Positions 47,901 through 58,500 of a stretch of 64,000 bases of DNA are shown here, piece after piece. The notes below the pieces were generated by a model. The model made no database searches. It was not told the origin of the DNA and saw nothing but the letters and a program-made list of their open reading frames with translations. The translations under genes and the position numbers were made by a program. This stretch comes from Pelodera strongyloides (Eukaryota > Nematoda > Chromadorea > Rhabditida > Rhabditidae), in assembly GCA_036852015.1 (NCBI GenBank), contig JAANDG010000104.1:62001-126000 (forward strand), in the 5' to 3' direction. Position 1 is the first letter of the stretch; every line of letters starts with the position of its first letter.

Positions 47901-50900
47901 AACCTCTTAGCGGGTCTTAGCCGCATAACACTGGAAAAAAAAGAAAACCGTACCTAAACAACTTGACAAGACACGGGACTATCCTCTTTTGATACTCTTC
48001 CTCGTCGAGTAAACCACCGAGTTTGAAGAGCGGAATCAGAATGTTCGGTCCAGCGTCCCCGTATTCATATGACTGAAAATATTTAGTAGAACAATTGAAC
48101 AATGATATTATTCAAAAAGGTGAATGAACAAGCATAAGGGCTTATGGATGGTAATAGTCAAGGTTCGATAAAGCTATGCATTACATTGAAGCATATTAGT
48201 CGTGCTTACTTTCAGCATACCATAATGTACTGTATTTACAGTGCATTACATATACTGTATGTCATGCTGGAGAACTGCATTCCCATATATTACACTCACT
48301 CTTCACTTCAGTAACAAACAGTAGGGCACAGAACTGCATACAATGCAAGGACATGTAATTAGCTTAGCAGTATACAAAACACATGGCATAATATTATTGT
48401 AATAAAATGGAAAACATGCTAAAGTACAACTTACAAGGATCAATTTCGGGAGTATTTTATATTTTGCGACATCGTCGGGGAAAATGTGAAGATGGTCTCG
48501 CAAATGAGTGAAGAAGGCTTGCTTCTCGGTCGATTCCTAGAGAAACGGAAACTGGTATACGTAATACATTCCGCCTCCATAACTCTTCTTCTTACTTCTC
48601 TCTCTCTCTCTTTCGCTCTGATCCCTCTCTCTTACCTCCTCTCTTTCTCTCTCTGCATCCCTCTCTTATCTCCCGAATACCTCTCTCTCTCTGCACATAC
48701 TATTTCAAATGCAGATTGTGAGAGTTGTGAGAATAAAAGAATACCTTAAGCTGAAACTCCTCGAGGAACAAAAGAGTGTCAACAAATCGATTCTTCATGA
48801 AGCCACCGGTCATTCGGCAATCTAGAAAGAATAGCTTAAAGCTCATGGCAAAAAACAGCAACTAGGAATCTAAGAAGCTAGAACTCTTTAATATGTCTCT
48901 CTTTTCCATAGGTACATTTTTGAATAACGAAAGAAAATTTCCAGAAAATCACTGATGATTCAACCACAAAATGATCCTGCACTTGATAAACAAATAAACC
49001 TTTAATAATTTCAGCCGCACTCGTCCTCTGTGCCGCAGGTGTGGCCATCTTCTTATACAGGTCGTGCAACCTCTTCGGCATTCTAAAAGCAGCAAATTTA
49101 TTTGAAGGTGGAGTTGGGAAAATGGAATTCATATTTTAAAGCGAAATATCCGCCAGTTTTTGAAACATATCGAGTATACCAGCATTCTTATGCACTTCAT
49201 GCAAATGAGCATATATTAGAATACAAAAACGAGCGGTGTCAAAAACAGGCCGGTATTTCGCACTAAGAATAAAATTTCGCTAAATATTTCACACAAAATG
49301 TGGGTTTGTGCGCTGGAAAGCGAAATGATACGACGAACAAGTTTCTGATCTGCACGCACCTCAAGGATCTCATTACCAAATTTTACTACACGAAACTCGC
49401 AATGTTTCACAAAAGTATTTTATAAACAGAATAGTTCGGCACTCATTGAAGAGTAGTAGCTTCCTCTGGCAGTTGATAGAAATTACCCGAACACAAAAAA
49501 AGTGTATTTTTATGCTTGTTTACCGGATCACAACGTTTCAGAAACAAACGTATACAAAATATATCAGATTATATTTCTGGTAAGCTCAACCGTGCATTAA
49601 AGCTTCCAAAGATGTTGATGTTCGCATTCTCACTCGACAAAAAATGTTGCATCGCGAAAGTCATTAGCATAATAGATGCACAAAGCCAGCAACTAAAACG
49701 GGCTCGGCGAATTTGTGTGTGTGTTGTGTGTCATGTAAGTTTCAATGACAACTTCGACACAAACACATAAAAAATTTAACACGTACACCAAGGTTATAAT
49801 ATACCTCACTCATAACATCAGCGAGTCAACGCACAAAAAGGCGTTGCATCGCGATTCACGTTTAAATAATCAAAAAGACTCACTTTCCAGGAGGTTCAGG
49901 CTTTTGCAGAGAATCGGAAAACCCGTTGAAAATCTCCCAAATAACCAGCGCCAATTGGTTTAGATCGGTTCTCGGACTACTAAAAACAGGAGAAAAAAAT
50001 AATTTCCTTCGGAGTACGCCTAAAATTATAATTTTTTTACAGAAATTCTCGAAATGAAAAGATTTACAAGACTGTATAGATGGTTTCAGCAAACACTGGA
50101 TTCCATTTTTTGACTTACAGTGCTGGCGTCCTTAAAATAAAAATAATTAGATGATTTTTTCATTTTGTATGCTGAAAATGATTTTGTTTAGGTTTTTCGG
50201 CATGCTTGATTTAGTGGTTGCGCTAGATTCCTTCAAACACTACTAGAAACACTTTTTTTGGGTGCACCTAAACTTATGTTATGAAAGGCACTCACTGTAG
50301 AGGAGATGAAACGGCAACACTAGTAATGAATAAATGAATACATGTCATGAAACATTGCGTATTTGTAGTTATAAGAATACCGTTCAGACGCGCATGGTTC
50401 ATGTACCCTGCTCCTTGTACCCATAGTTTAAATCGAACTATTTACCTATGTACTGCCACGGAAATATCACCGTATCTCAACTCGCGTGGTTCATGGTTTA
50501 AACTGATTAGCACCGGATAACACTGGAGTATAGTGCTATGGTACAGTTAAGGAAAAAAAACATACCTAAACGAAGCGGAATTCTGTAGAGCCGATATTTT
50601 CCAGTCACCTGCTGGTGTAACGTAAATCGCACGACGAATTGACTCGTGCGACACGTTCGCCTCATGGAGAAACTTCAATGTACTCTAAAATGATCTATGA
50701 ACGTTTTGAATCCTGCATGCTATGGTCTATGTCAGGTATTCGTATTGGTGTAAGTTTCATTCGCCAGAGTCAGAATCGCTGAGTCAAAAGGTGGAGGTGA
50801 GAGTCACTCATTAAACTTGAATTCGGCTCGGCATGCGACAATAAAAATTTACGCATTAGCCATTGCCGCGTATGAAAAAAAATGTGCAGGTGGACTGGTG

Positions 50901-52878
50901 TACTGTAAGATAAGGAAAACAAGGTAACATGTTAGATGTAAAATAGTAATAAATATAAAGAACGGCAAGAACCAAACACTCACAGTTACTTGGTATAATC
51001 CCCAGCTGACAATGAATTCCTTTTGCTCATCCGACACATTTGATTCAGTAATGTAAGTGGAAAGGGGAACACACGGTTCGGTGACAAGATAGAACTTGCC
51101 ATCCAACTGAAAAGCGCTTCAATTATTTGTAATTATGAACAATTGCTTGCTTTACAAAAATACTGCATGCGTAAAATTTCCCCACGATTTTTGACCGCTG
51201 AAAACGACAATAGAGGCAACAATAAACTTTCACGATAGTTCACAAGATAAGATGACCATGTCCGTATAGTAATTGATTAAAACTGCAATCCGGAAATCTC
51301 ACGTATTGTACGATTTCTGTTTAAAGGGAATATGTAGGCCCTTTTTGAAGTTAAGCTATATTAATAGAATGCGTGTTCCCCATTAAGGAAACAATAACAA
51401 AAGTTGTCTACAATTACCCGCTTAAAAGAAAATGAATTACAAAGTTCGCCTTTTCCATAGTAAACGCGTTAATCAGAACCGTGGCATAAATTTGGGTCTG
51501 ATGGAGCAAATTTCAACTTATATCGGCATTCAAGATGCAGGGCATGCAAATTCGTATTTACATATTCAGTCGCCTATTTAAATTAACGTCTGGTATGGAA
51601 ACGCTAGTTTCGCGCTTTTTTGCTCATTTTGAGTGCCTACATATTCCCTTTAAGGTTTTATAGTTTGTATTTGTAGATAGGTATCTAGTAAATCAGTTGC
51701 CGCGGAATATCTCAAAAGCACCTGACCTTCCATACCGCTTTAAAATCAAGTAAATGTCATAATTGTACCTCCACACTATCCAGATACGTAACGATGTTTG
51801 GATGCCTCATTGTCTTCAATTTATGTGCTTGTTGTTTTAGTATCGATCCAGAGATATCAGCAGCAAGACCCCAGAAGATCGTGGCTTTCTCATCTGGCTC
51901 AGCCTGAAAAAAATATATCGTAAGCGAAGGCAAGAGACACCACGATGTCTCTTGCCTTCGCTTACGACGGATACCTAAGCAAACCACATACTAGAAAGTT
52001 ATGACTAAGGTTCTTACTGTGACATGGTGACTGGCATAGGAAGAGCTAAACAAACGCACTAAAAGAAAAGAAGCCCAGAGTCGGTATTTTAACTGAACTT
52101 TTCCATCTCGGAATCCCATCTCGGAATAGTCGGACAGTAAATAAATAGCATGGAAGGGCGGAGACCGAGACTATTCCGAGATGGGATTCCGAGATGGAAA
52201 AGTTCAGTTAAAATACCGACTCAGACCCCAGCATGGGAAACCAACAACCCCGATATGGCCCCGATCACGTCCCCAAAAAATCGGGCCGGGATCGGGGTTT
52301 TCTGGAAAAAAATCGGGGTTTTTGGAAATGATCGGGACCATATCGGGGTTTTTCGACAAATAATCGGGGCCATATCGGGGTTTTTTGAAATAATCGGGGT
52401 TATATTGGGAACTGTTCCCGATATGGCCCCCATTATTCGTGATCGGGCTTTTTGCGGGACGTGATCGGGGCCATATCGGGGTTTTTTGGAAGAATCGGGG
52501 CCATATCGGGGTTTTTTCCAAAATAATCGGGGGGCCATATCGGGGTTTCCACTTTCCTGTGAGTCCTGTCCAAAAAAGTGACCCGTTTACAGTGACCCGT
52601 TTGCGGTGCCCGTTTACACCGCAAACAATTAAATCAATAATAATAATAATAATAATAGATTCACGCATTGTTATTTGGCAAAAGATAGTAAAACATTTTG
52701 CAAATATTAACTGACTCGCTCGCTGTATTAAAAACAATGAGTAATGAACGACACATACCTTCTTAAAACTCCTTCCAATCGATATACCATTTTGAACAGT
52801 TATGACGTCCGCTGGAATGTCATATCCAAATTGTGCCTTTGGATCCCGTGAGAAGAAAGACGATAAGACCGAAGCCAT
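41912..52878 (-). CDS. SCYL1: SCYL1 orthologue, N-terminal kinase-like protein, 766 aa
   Basis: Exons: 52878-52759, 51903-51769, 51106-50984, 50684-50566, 50130-50119 (12-nt, optional), 49979-49884, 49082-49000, 48821-48745, 48536-48435, 48072-47954, 47793-47698, 47374-47238, 46934-46823, 45801-45717, 45473-45417, 45051-44917, 44625-44508, 44184-44068, 43663-43548, 43146-43041, 42524-42450, 42072-41912. Phases agree (2301 nt). Residues 1-290 are a pseudokinase ([38 protein letters not shown]). The HRD loop reads SHESIRRAI and there is no DFG, so it should be catalytically dead. HEAT repeats follow ([36 protein letters not shown]). The tail has acidic Trp motifs ([16 protein letters not shown]) and a final charged helix ([20 protein letters not shown]). 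Vertebrate SCYL1 binds COPI in Golgi-to-ER traffic through a C-terminal RKLD; this protein ends AFTPEY. Length is near the human 808 aa. Introns carry many repeats. Confidence 0.95.
46183..46628 (+). mobile_element. Helitron-like non-autonomous element with intact ends
   Basis: It starts TCTTATTATATAAAGGAG after an A. It ends with a GC-rich hairpin (GAAGAGCCCGTAGGGCTCTTC) followed by GAACGGCTGG, then a host T. TC...CTRR inserted between A and T, with a 3' hairpin, is the Helitron signature. It is 446 bp, carries a tRNA-like segment, encodes no protein and lies in a SCYL1 intron. Confidence 0.75.
46282..46366 (-). repeat. tRNA-like sequence (GTG anticodon) inside the Helitron-like element
   Basis: On the minus strand it has a D-arm (AGCCAACTGGTAGAGC), anticodon loop CTGTGAA, an extended variable region and a paired T-arm (GTGGG TTCGAAT CTCGC). 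The acceptor halves do not pair well and the anticodon stem has a mismatch, so it is probably a tRNA-derived relic. Confidence 0.55.
48597..48692. repeat. TC-rich microsatellite in a SCYL1 intron
   Basis: Interrupted CTCTCT runs within the intron 48744-48537. Confidence 0.85.
49136..49266. mobile_element. TTAA family B element, shortened, in a SCYL1 intron
   Basis: The left end is TTAAAGCGAAATATCCGCC, the right end GGCCGGTATTTCGCACTAA (terminal TTAA mutated). It is about 130 bp, so the interior is partly deleted. Confidence 0.8.
51321..51652. mobile_element. TTAA-bounded element (TTAAAGGGAATATGTAGGC) in a SCYL1 intron
   Basis: TTAA at 51321 and 51649, with inverted ends TTAAAGGGAATATGTAGGC of about 19 bp. 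The interior is not related by eye to the other copies. A TTAAAGGG terminus is shared with the other families. Confidence 0.85.
51919..51966. repeat. Perfect 21-bp hairpin just upstream of a SCYL1 acceptor
   Basis: CGTAAGCGAAGGCAAGAGAC plus A (51919-51939) is exactly mirrored at 51946-51966 around a 6-base loop. On the transcript strand it ends 15 bases before the exon start at 51903. It could be a transposon footprint or a structured RNA. Confidence 0.9.
52077..52222. repeat. Inverted repeat, about 55-bp arms, in SCYL1 intron 1
   Basis: The left arm (about 52077-52131, containing CCATCTCGGAATCCCATCTC) is mirrored at about 52168-52222 with near-perfect pairing and a spacer of about 36 bases. 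Each arm contains two CATCTCGGAAT motifs. Confidence 0.9.
52240..52562. repeat. Tandem ATCGGGGCCATATCGGGGTT array in SCYL1 intron 1
   Basis: About ten imperfect units of ATCGGGGCCATATCGGGGTT with T-rich spacers lie in both orientations (CCCGATATGGCCCCGAT on the left), ending TTTCCACTTTCCTGTG. That end is shared with the short repeat at 19090-19224. The long frames across it are repeat artefacts. Confidence 0.85.
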
Positions 52879-52901
52879 AGCTCCGGTACGATATGAAACT
52901 A

Positions 52902-52911
52902 CTAAAATACA
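52902..52911 (-). promoter_or_regulatory. Acceptor-like site 23 bases before the SCYL1 start
   Basis: GTATTTTAG ends at 52902. It could be a 5' UTR intron end or a spliced-leader acceptor. It supports the ATG at 52878, whose protein start aligns with SCYL1. Confidence 0.4.
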
Positions 52912-55488
52912 GCAATGTTATTCTTGGAATCTAGCTGCGTAAACATTAAATAAATAAATAAATATACTAAATGACAGAGATGATAAATGGATACAAATTA
53001 GAGGACTCGGGCAGAAAATAAGATGACGAGATGTAAGGAAATTGCCTTTTTTGTAGGTTCCTACTTTCACCGCGGATGCCTTTTTCAGCCGTACAAGATA
53101 GTTCGAACTTTGCCGAGGACTTGGAAGGGGTTGTTCCACGACAAGAAAATCTAATTTGTCGATACTTTGCATGGTTCAAAGTTGAAAAAAGCCATTTAAT
53201 AAACGAGTGCTAATTACATGTATGCTAATTTGAGCGGAATACGCAAATTTGAGCGGAACAACGAGTGTATGCTAATTCCCTATACGCTTAGGTATGCAAA
53301 TATTAAAACGCAAGGATACGACGAGAACAGAATACAGCAACATCAAATGGGAAACACAGGAAGAAACAAAACACTAATACATAACTTATGCCGCTTGTAT
53401 GGCCAAACAAGGAACTTGACAGCAAATCTCACTGTGCCGACGGAACCTACTACATAACGTGACGGCAACAGACGCAAAAAAACAAACTCTTGTTCAGAAT
53501 ACTTTGCGATATATGTATACAAAAAGGATCGGAACGAAACAAACGGCGAAAAATCCGAAAATTCGGGCGAGTTGGCATGTTTTCTTGTACCAACTACGGT
53601 AGCTCTGTAAAGCAATAGGCACACAGCCGTGTTGCTGCCTCTCGCCATCGTGTTTCAGTCAGTGCACTAATAAAACCTATCAGAAGAAGATAAGTCGTCT
53701 TTCTTTATATCTCAAATCTCAATAATCCAGGTCCCATTTGTTTGTGGCATATCCGCATATCCGCATCATTATTTCGTCTATCTCCTTACGGTAGGAAATA
53801 AATTACATACCCTTTTTAAAATATTTATATAATAAGATTACACAAATAGAAAATGATTGCCCAAACACAAACTTTCCTTACTTGGTTCAGACGAACTCTC
53901 ATTAATTCATGGATAGAACAAGTACACTATTTCAGCGGTAAACTATCCAGTTTTCCCTTTTTTCTTTACAATTAATCAAGAGCTCGGCGGGTGGTGCACC
54001 TCAAATTCAAGAGGTACATCTATAAATTACTACTTATTATTCTACAATAGCTGTTTCCCTAACGGATAGCTAGCGGCTGAGCTACTACTATTATTTCTAC
54101 TGTTACACTCAAAACTACAACTTGTCACCATGCAAGAGGTCTGTTTTGCATAAAGGATAAGTGGATAAGCCCGGTAGCTCCTAGCTACTGTAGTGCCTTA
54201 TACTTTATACTGCTCTTGTGCTGGTAATTATAATGAAATCTACCGTAACTCACTTCAAGTATTGGTACTGTAAAATGTATGAAAATAATGTTTACAGCTT
54301 TAATTCACATAAAAATAAGCATTACCAAAATAAACTATATTTTCTTTATCACCTAGACATGAGGCACTTAGCAATCACAAGTATACTGAACGTACGTTCA
54401 GTCTATCAGCGCAACCACATCACGAGCGCAATTTAGTTGCGGCGAATAATTTAATTAACTAAAAAAGGAAACATTAGGCGGCGCCTTTTTTTGCAATAGC
54501 TCAACGCCTTTTAAAGATTAAATTAGTTTTCCGCGTGCTTTCCCAGGAACTTTGTAAACTTTATACTATTTTTACAGTTCATATTACTGCCTGTAGCTGT
54601 CGTCTGTTAGTAGGACTTTTCCTTCCTTTCTAGTATACGTACAATTATGTCCCATTGTATAATGATAAAGCGTTATGTCTGTGTATACATAATGTTAGTT
54701 TCATAGTTACTGCTTTTTCCCTAGTAGACTGCTTTTTCCCTATTAGATGTCAACCTGCACTTCTAACGCCTGCCTGTGTGGATTATCCTTTGTTAGCGCG
54801 ATAGCGCTAACATAGTTTGGGTTACATCAGAGAGCCCTTTTTTCTAGTTTCCAACCTGAATTTCTTCCTAGACGAAAAAATGAAATTCTTTCGAACTATT
54901 TTGTTAAAAGATCATATTTTAGATTATCTGCGAAATTTTTTTTAAAAGCGTTCAAGCTGAATATAACACCAGCCGGCTACGCCGCCTGAGGCGTCTTTGC
55001 AAACGTATGAAATGTCTGTAACATAGATGAAAATCTTTACGAATGAAGGCATACATTGTGCTTTTACATGAGAATATTCTAATTTGACCTGCCGCACTCT
55101 GTGATATCAAAAACGGAACAATTTATTCGAATTCCACTTCCGTATCGTGCGTGCTAGCGCACGCTACAGTTACTGCTTTATATAATAAGATATAACATGT
55201 GCCCTGAAAACTAGCTGGACAGCTACGTTCTAACGTATGTACATATGCAAATTGTACTCATGCTTCCCCCGCAAGGGTATAGAAATCCACCTAAATTTAT
55301 GTTATGTTATGTATGGCATGGTGCATGGTAATGAAGTTTCCAAAGACTTTATCTTTTAAAGTTTCCGGTAATTACGTGCTATTCAGCTATTCTCACGTTC
55401 ATTGACCTATTGGAACTCTGCCCACTTATGTTCTTGAATGAAAATGCCTTGCTCTCACGCAAATAAATATGAATATATTTATTTTCAG
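52912..55488. other. Intergenic between SCYL1 and aquaporin 1 (divergent)
   Basis: Two minus-strand frames (53648-53343, 53172-52918) have coding-like stretches but no recognised domain or splice chain. It holds one Helitron-like element (54969-55190) and a hairpin TTAGCGCGATAGCGCTAA near 54795. Promoters for both flanking genes should lie here. Confidence 0.45.
54969..55190 (-). mobile_element. Helitron-like non-autonomous element, 222 bp
   Basis: On the minus strand: TC start (TCTTATTATATAAAG), a 3' hairpin GACGCCTCAGGCGGCGTAG, then CCGGCTGG followed by host T. These are the same ends as the copies at 46183 and 57730. Confidence 0.75.
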
Positions 55489-55536
55489 AGTGGAGTTACC
55501 TCAGCGGACGCTTCGAACTTCGATTTGGGACCCGCT

Positions 55537-58500
55537 ATGCCTCCGGTAGAAGAAGTTACGCCAGACCGTAAAGTCCGACAATTTCTGGTAAGTAATATTA
55601 ATTAATTGACTAATCAATTAATATTTGATTTTTATGGTACGTGCCTAAATTTCCCTACATTATCAAAATCAAAGAAAGAAAAATGGATGCTGCATTTAAC
55701 TCCAGCTAAAATTTAAAGCGGTATGACACGTGTTTGTGAGTCGTATGCTGGATAAACTATGTGCCATTCGGCGTAAGAGCTTTCGCCCGATCTTGCAAAC
55801 GTTCAAACACCAACATATGACTAGATTTCGTATGCTCGTCACGCATAGTAACAAAAACTTATAATAAGTTATTCTTTTCTATATAAAAAAATTTATTATA
55901 TTGACCGGATTTTTAAACATTTTGCAACATATTTTGACACGGCATGGATAACACTTGTCTTCCTTGTAAAGCAAAAAAAGTTCAATCTACTAGTTACCTA
56001 CATATTTATAGTAAAGGTGAAAAGTTGGGGCTTTTGAGGTTTTTTTGGCTCTTTGAAACCTAGGCATCAATCAAATTGTCTTCAAGTGGTTGCCAAATGG
56101 TCGTTGACCGGTTATGGCAACCGACGTTTTTTTTTAAATTTCAAAGTGGCATTTGCGGAAACTTTTTGTCTTTTCCAAGTCTTTCTTTCTTCATACGTAC
56201 TTTGGAAAATAAAATGACTGACTTTTTCGCTTTACTGTTCGCTCTGTTTATTTTTATGCGGTTTTCTCCTTTCCAAACAATTATTATACGTTTTGGACCT
56301 CTGGGCCATAAGGAACGGGTCCTTATTCTATCCACTTTTCTAAGTATATGGCCCAGAAGGTGCGGCGTAGGACCCGGGCCTTCCGGAGTTCGTCTGGCCC
56401 CTCATGATTCCCTTGGTCTTCTCGTACTCTCTAGCTTGTCAACCTTCCAGTTGGTTGCTTGCAAATTGCCGGAAATGGTATTCTTATGCCAGTTGGAACC
56501 GCCAGCAACCAAAACTGCAATACATACACTTATTTCCACACATCCAGAAATATACATATGTACATGCAAGTTTTAGTCAGGCTCATGCCAGAGCTTTAGC
56601 TTTGCTTTATCAGAACAATTTCACGATCAATAAATAGAAAATCATAAATTTTCTGTAGTTGACACCTTATCATCAAGATTTCGGTGCATGTGTAGGCACA
56701 TATGTACGGCTTTATTCGGATCGAGCCTTTGGATCAGTTTATCGACGACCGATACTCTCTAGAAATCAATAGTTTTCTTGTTTATTTTGATTTTATTCTC
56801 CAACAATTGTTCAATGAGAGTCATTCTTTTTTGAACCGTACAAATGAAATTAGTTTCTTATGATGCTACAATGAATAGCAATGGTTTCCTACAATCAGAA
56901 CTTTCTATTACTTACTTTGTATTTTATACTAGATCATAATGTGTTCACATTCCAATTTGTAGCTCGGGAGATTATTCTCAATCTTATTGATTTATTGATG
57001 TATTGATTTTAGGACGATTCAGCCATCAGCAATCGCGACATGGCTGAAGTGGAGAATGAACCAAATTATTCCCTTGTCGTCCGATGTTTGGCTGAGCTGA
57101 TTGGAACACTTATTTTCGTTTTCTTTGGTGAGAATTTCCGTGCATTTCGATGAAAACTAAGGAAATCTCTATCCGTGAAAGTTTTACCAAGCAATTAGCA
57201 AATGTGCGAGTGTTAAAGCGAAATACCGGCCGTTTTTGAAACGCATCGTGGTCAACTGTTATTAGAATTTTGCTCGAATTTTTATTCCAAATTATGCTCA
57301 TGTATAAGAATGTGTATAAGAATGCTGTATAGCTGTATAAGAATGCTGGTGTGCACCATGTGTTTCAAAAACCGGCCGGTATTTCGCTTTAAAATTGCTA
57401 CGGAAAATTTGCCAAAGAACCTAATGCTTGTTCAATTTGGTGTCGTTTTTTCATGTTGTGCTAGGAACAAAGAAGGAACGTGGTCAGAGTCGTCGCCGTG
57501 AACTTACTAGGCTCATTAATCTACTTATGGGCAGGAGCCACACAAATTACCGTAATCTGAAAAATATGATCATCTTTATTATTTTCCAGGCTCCACTCAG
57601 TCGATGGTCGTTTCTACAATGAACAGCGCGTTCACGCACGGATTTGTGATTTTTGTCTTGACTTCTTGCTTTTCGCCTATTAGGTGAGAAAGATATCTAT
57701 TTTATATGGGATTTACATATATAGTTGGACCAGACGGCTATCGCCGCCTGAGGCGACTTTCAAAGTCTAAAATACAGGAACATCAGTGAGCACACTTATG
57801 TGAAACGCTTGCAACGCATCTTGAAAAATCATGAAATAAAATTCGAATTTCGCTTGCTCAAGACGGGGCTCTGGCTCTCCTTTTATAGCCCGTAGATATT
57901 CAAATTTTCGTTGCGTTCACATGCGGCTTCAAACAAAAAAGTAAACTCTTCTCCTTTATATAATAAGATGACAACTCTGTTAATGAACTGCGATTTCGCA
58001 CCGGAAAAGTGGAGTGTGCGAATTTCGCACAGCAAACTTTCCAAATTCGCACCGGAAAAATACCCGGTGCGAAATCGCAGATTCTCATGTGCCCTGCAAA
58101 TTCGCACCGAAAAACGTAAAAAATCTTTCCCCCCTCTCCGCAGTGCCTGCTCTCTCTCCTAGGATTTTGCACTGCGAATTCGCACCATTAAATACTGCGA
58201 ATTCGCAGAGCAAGAAATCCAAAAAGAATTCCAAGAGAATTCTTTTTGGTTTTTTTTTCCGCTGTGAATTCGCAGAACAACATCATAGAAGATATATTTT
58301 TAACTAAGAGTCTAGTAAGCACACAGAAAGATTTTTGTAACCAGTAACGTGAAGACATGAACGCTTAGAATCCTAAAACATGAGGAAATTTTACAACGAC
58401 ATTTACCGATTTACCAACATCAATCAATCAATGTCTTCGAATACAAAGATTATTCTCAATCGAATCATAATAAAGCCGTATATTCCAGTGGTGCTCACTT

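Noticed and set aside
52204..52878. A 224-codon minus-strand frame starting at the SCYL1 ATG
   Set aside because: Only its first 40 codons are real. The rest reads through intron 1 and the ATCGGGG array after the donor at 52758.
52918..53648. Two minus-strand frames (101 and 84 codons) as a gene upstream of SCYL1
   Set aside because: Codon content is suggestive, but there is no domain, no convincing splice chain and no in-phase link to SCYL1 exon 1.
56076..56576. A 166-codon plus-strand frame
   Set aside because: It lies in an aquaporin 1 intron, has no domain and is hydrophobic/AT-driven.
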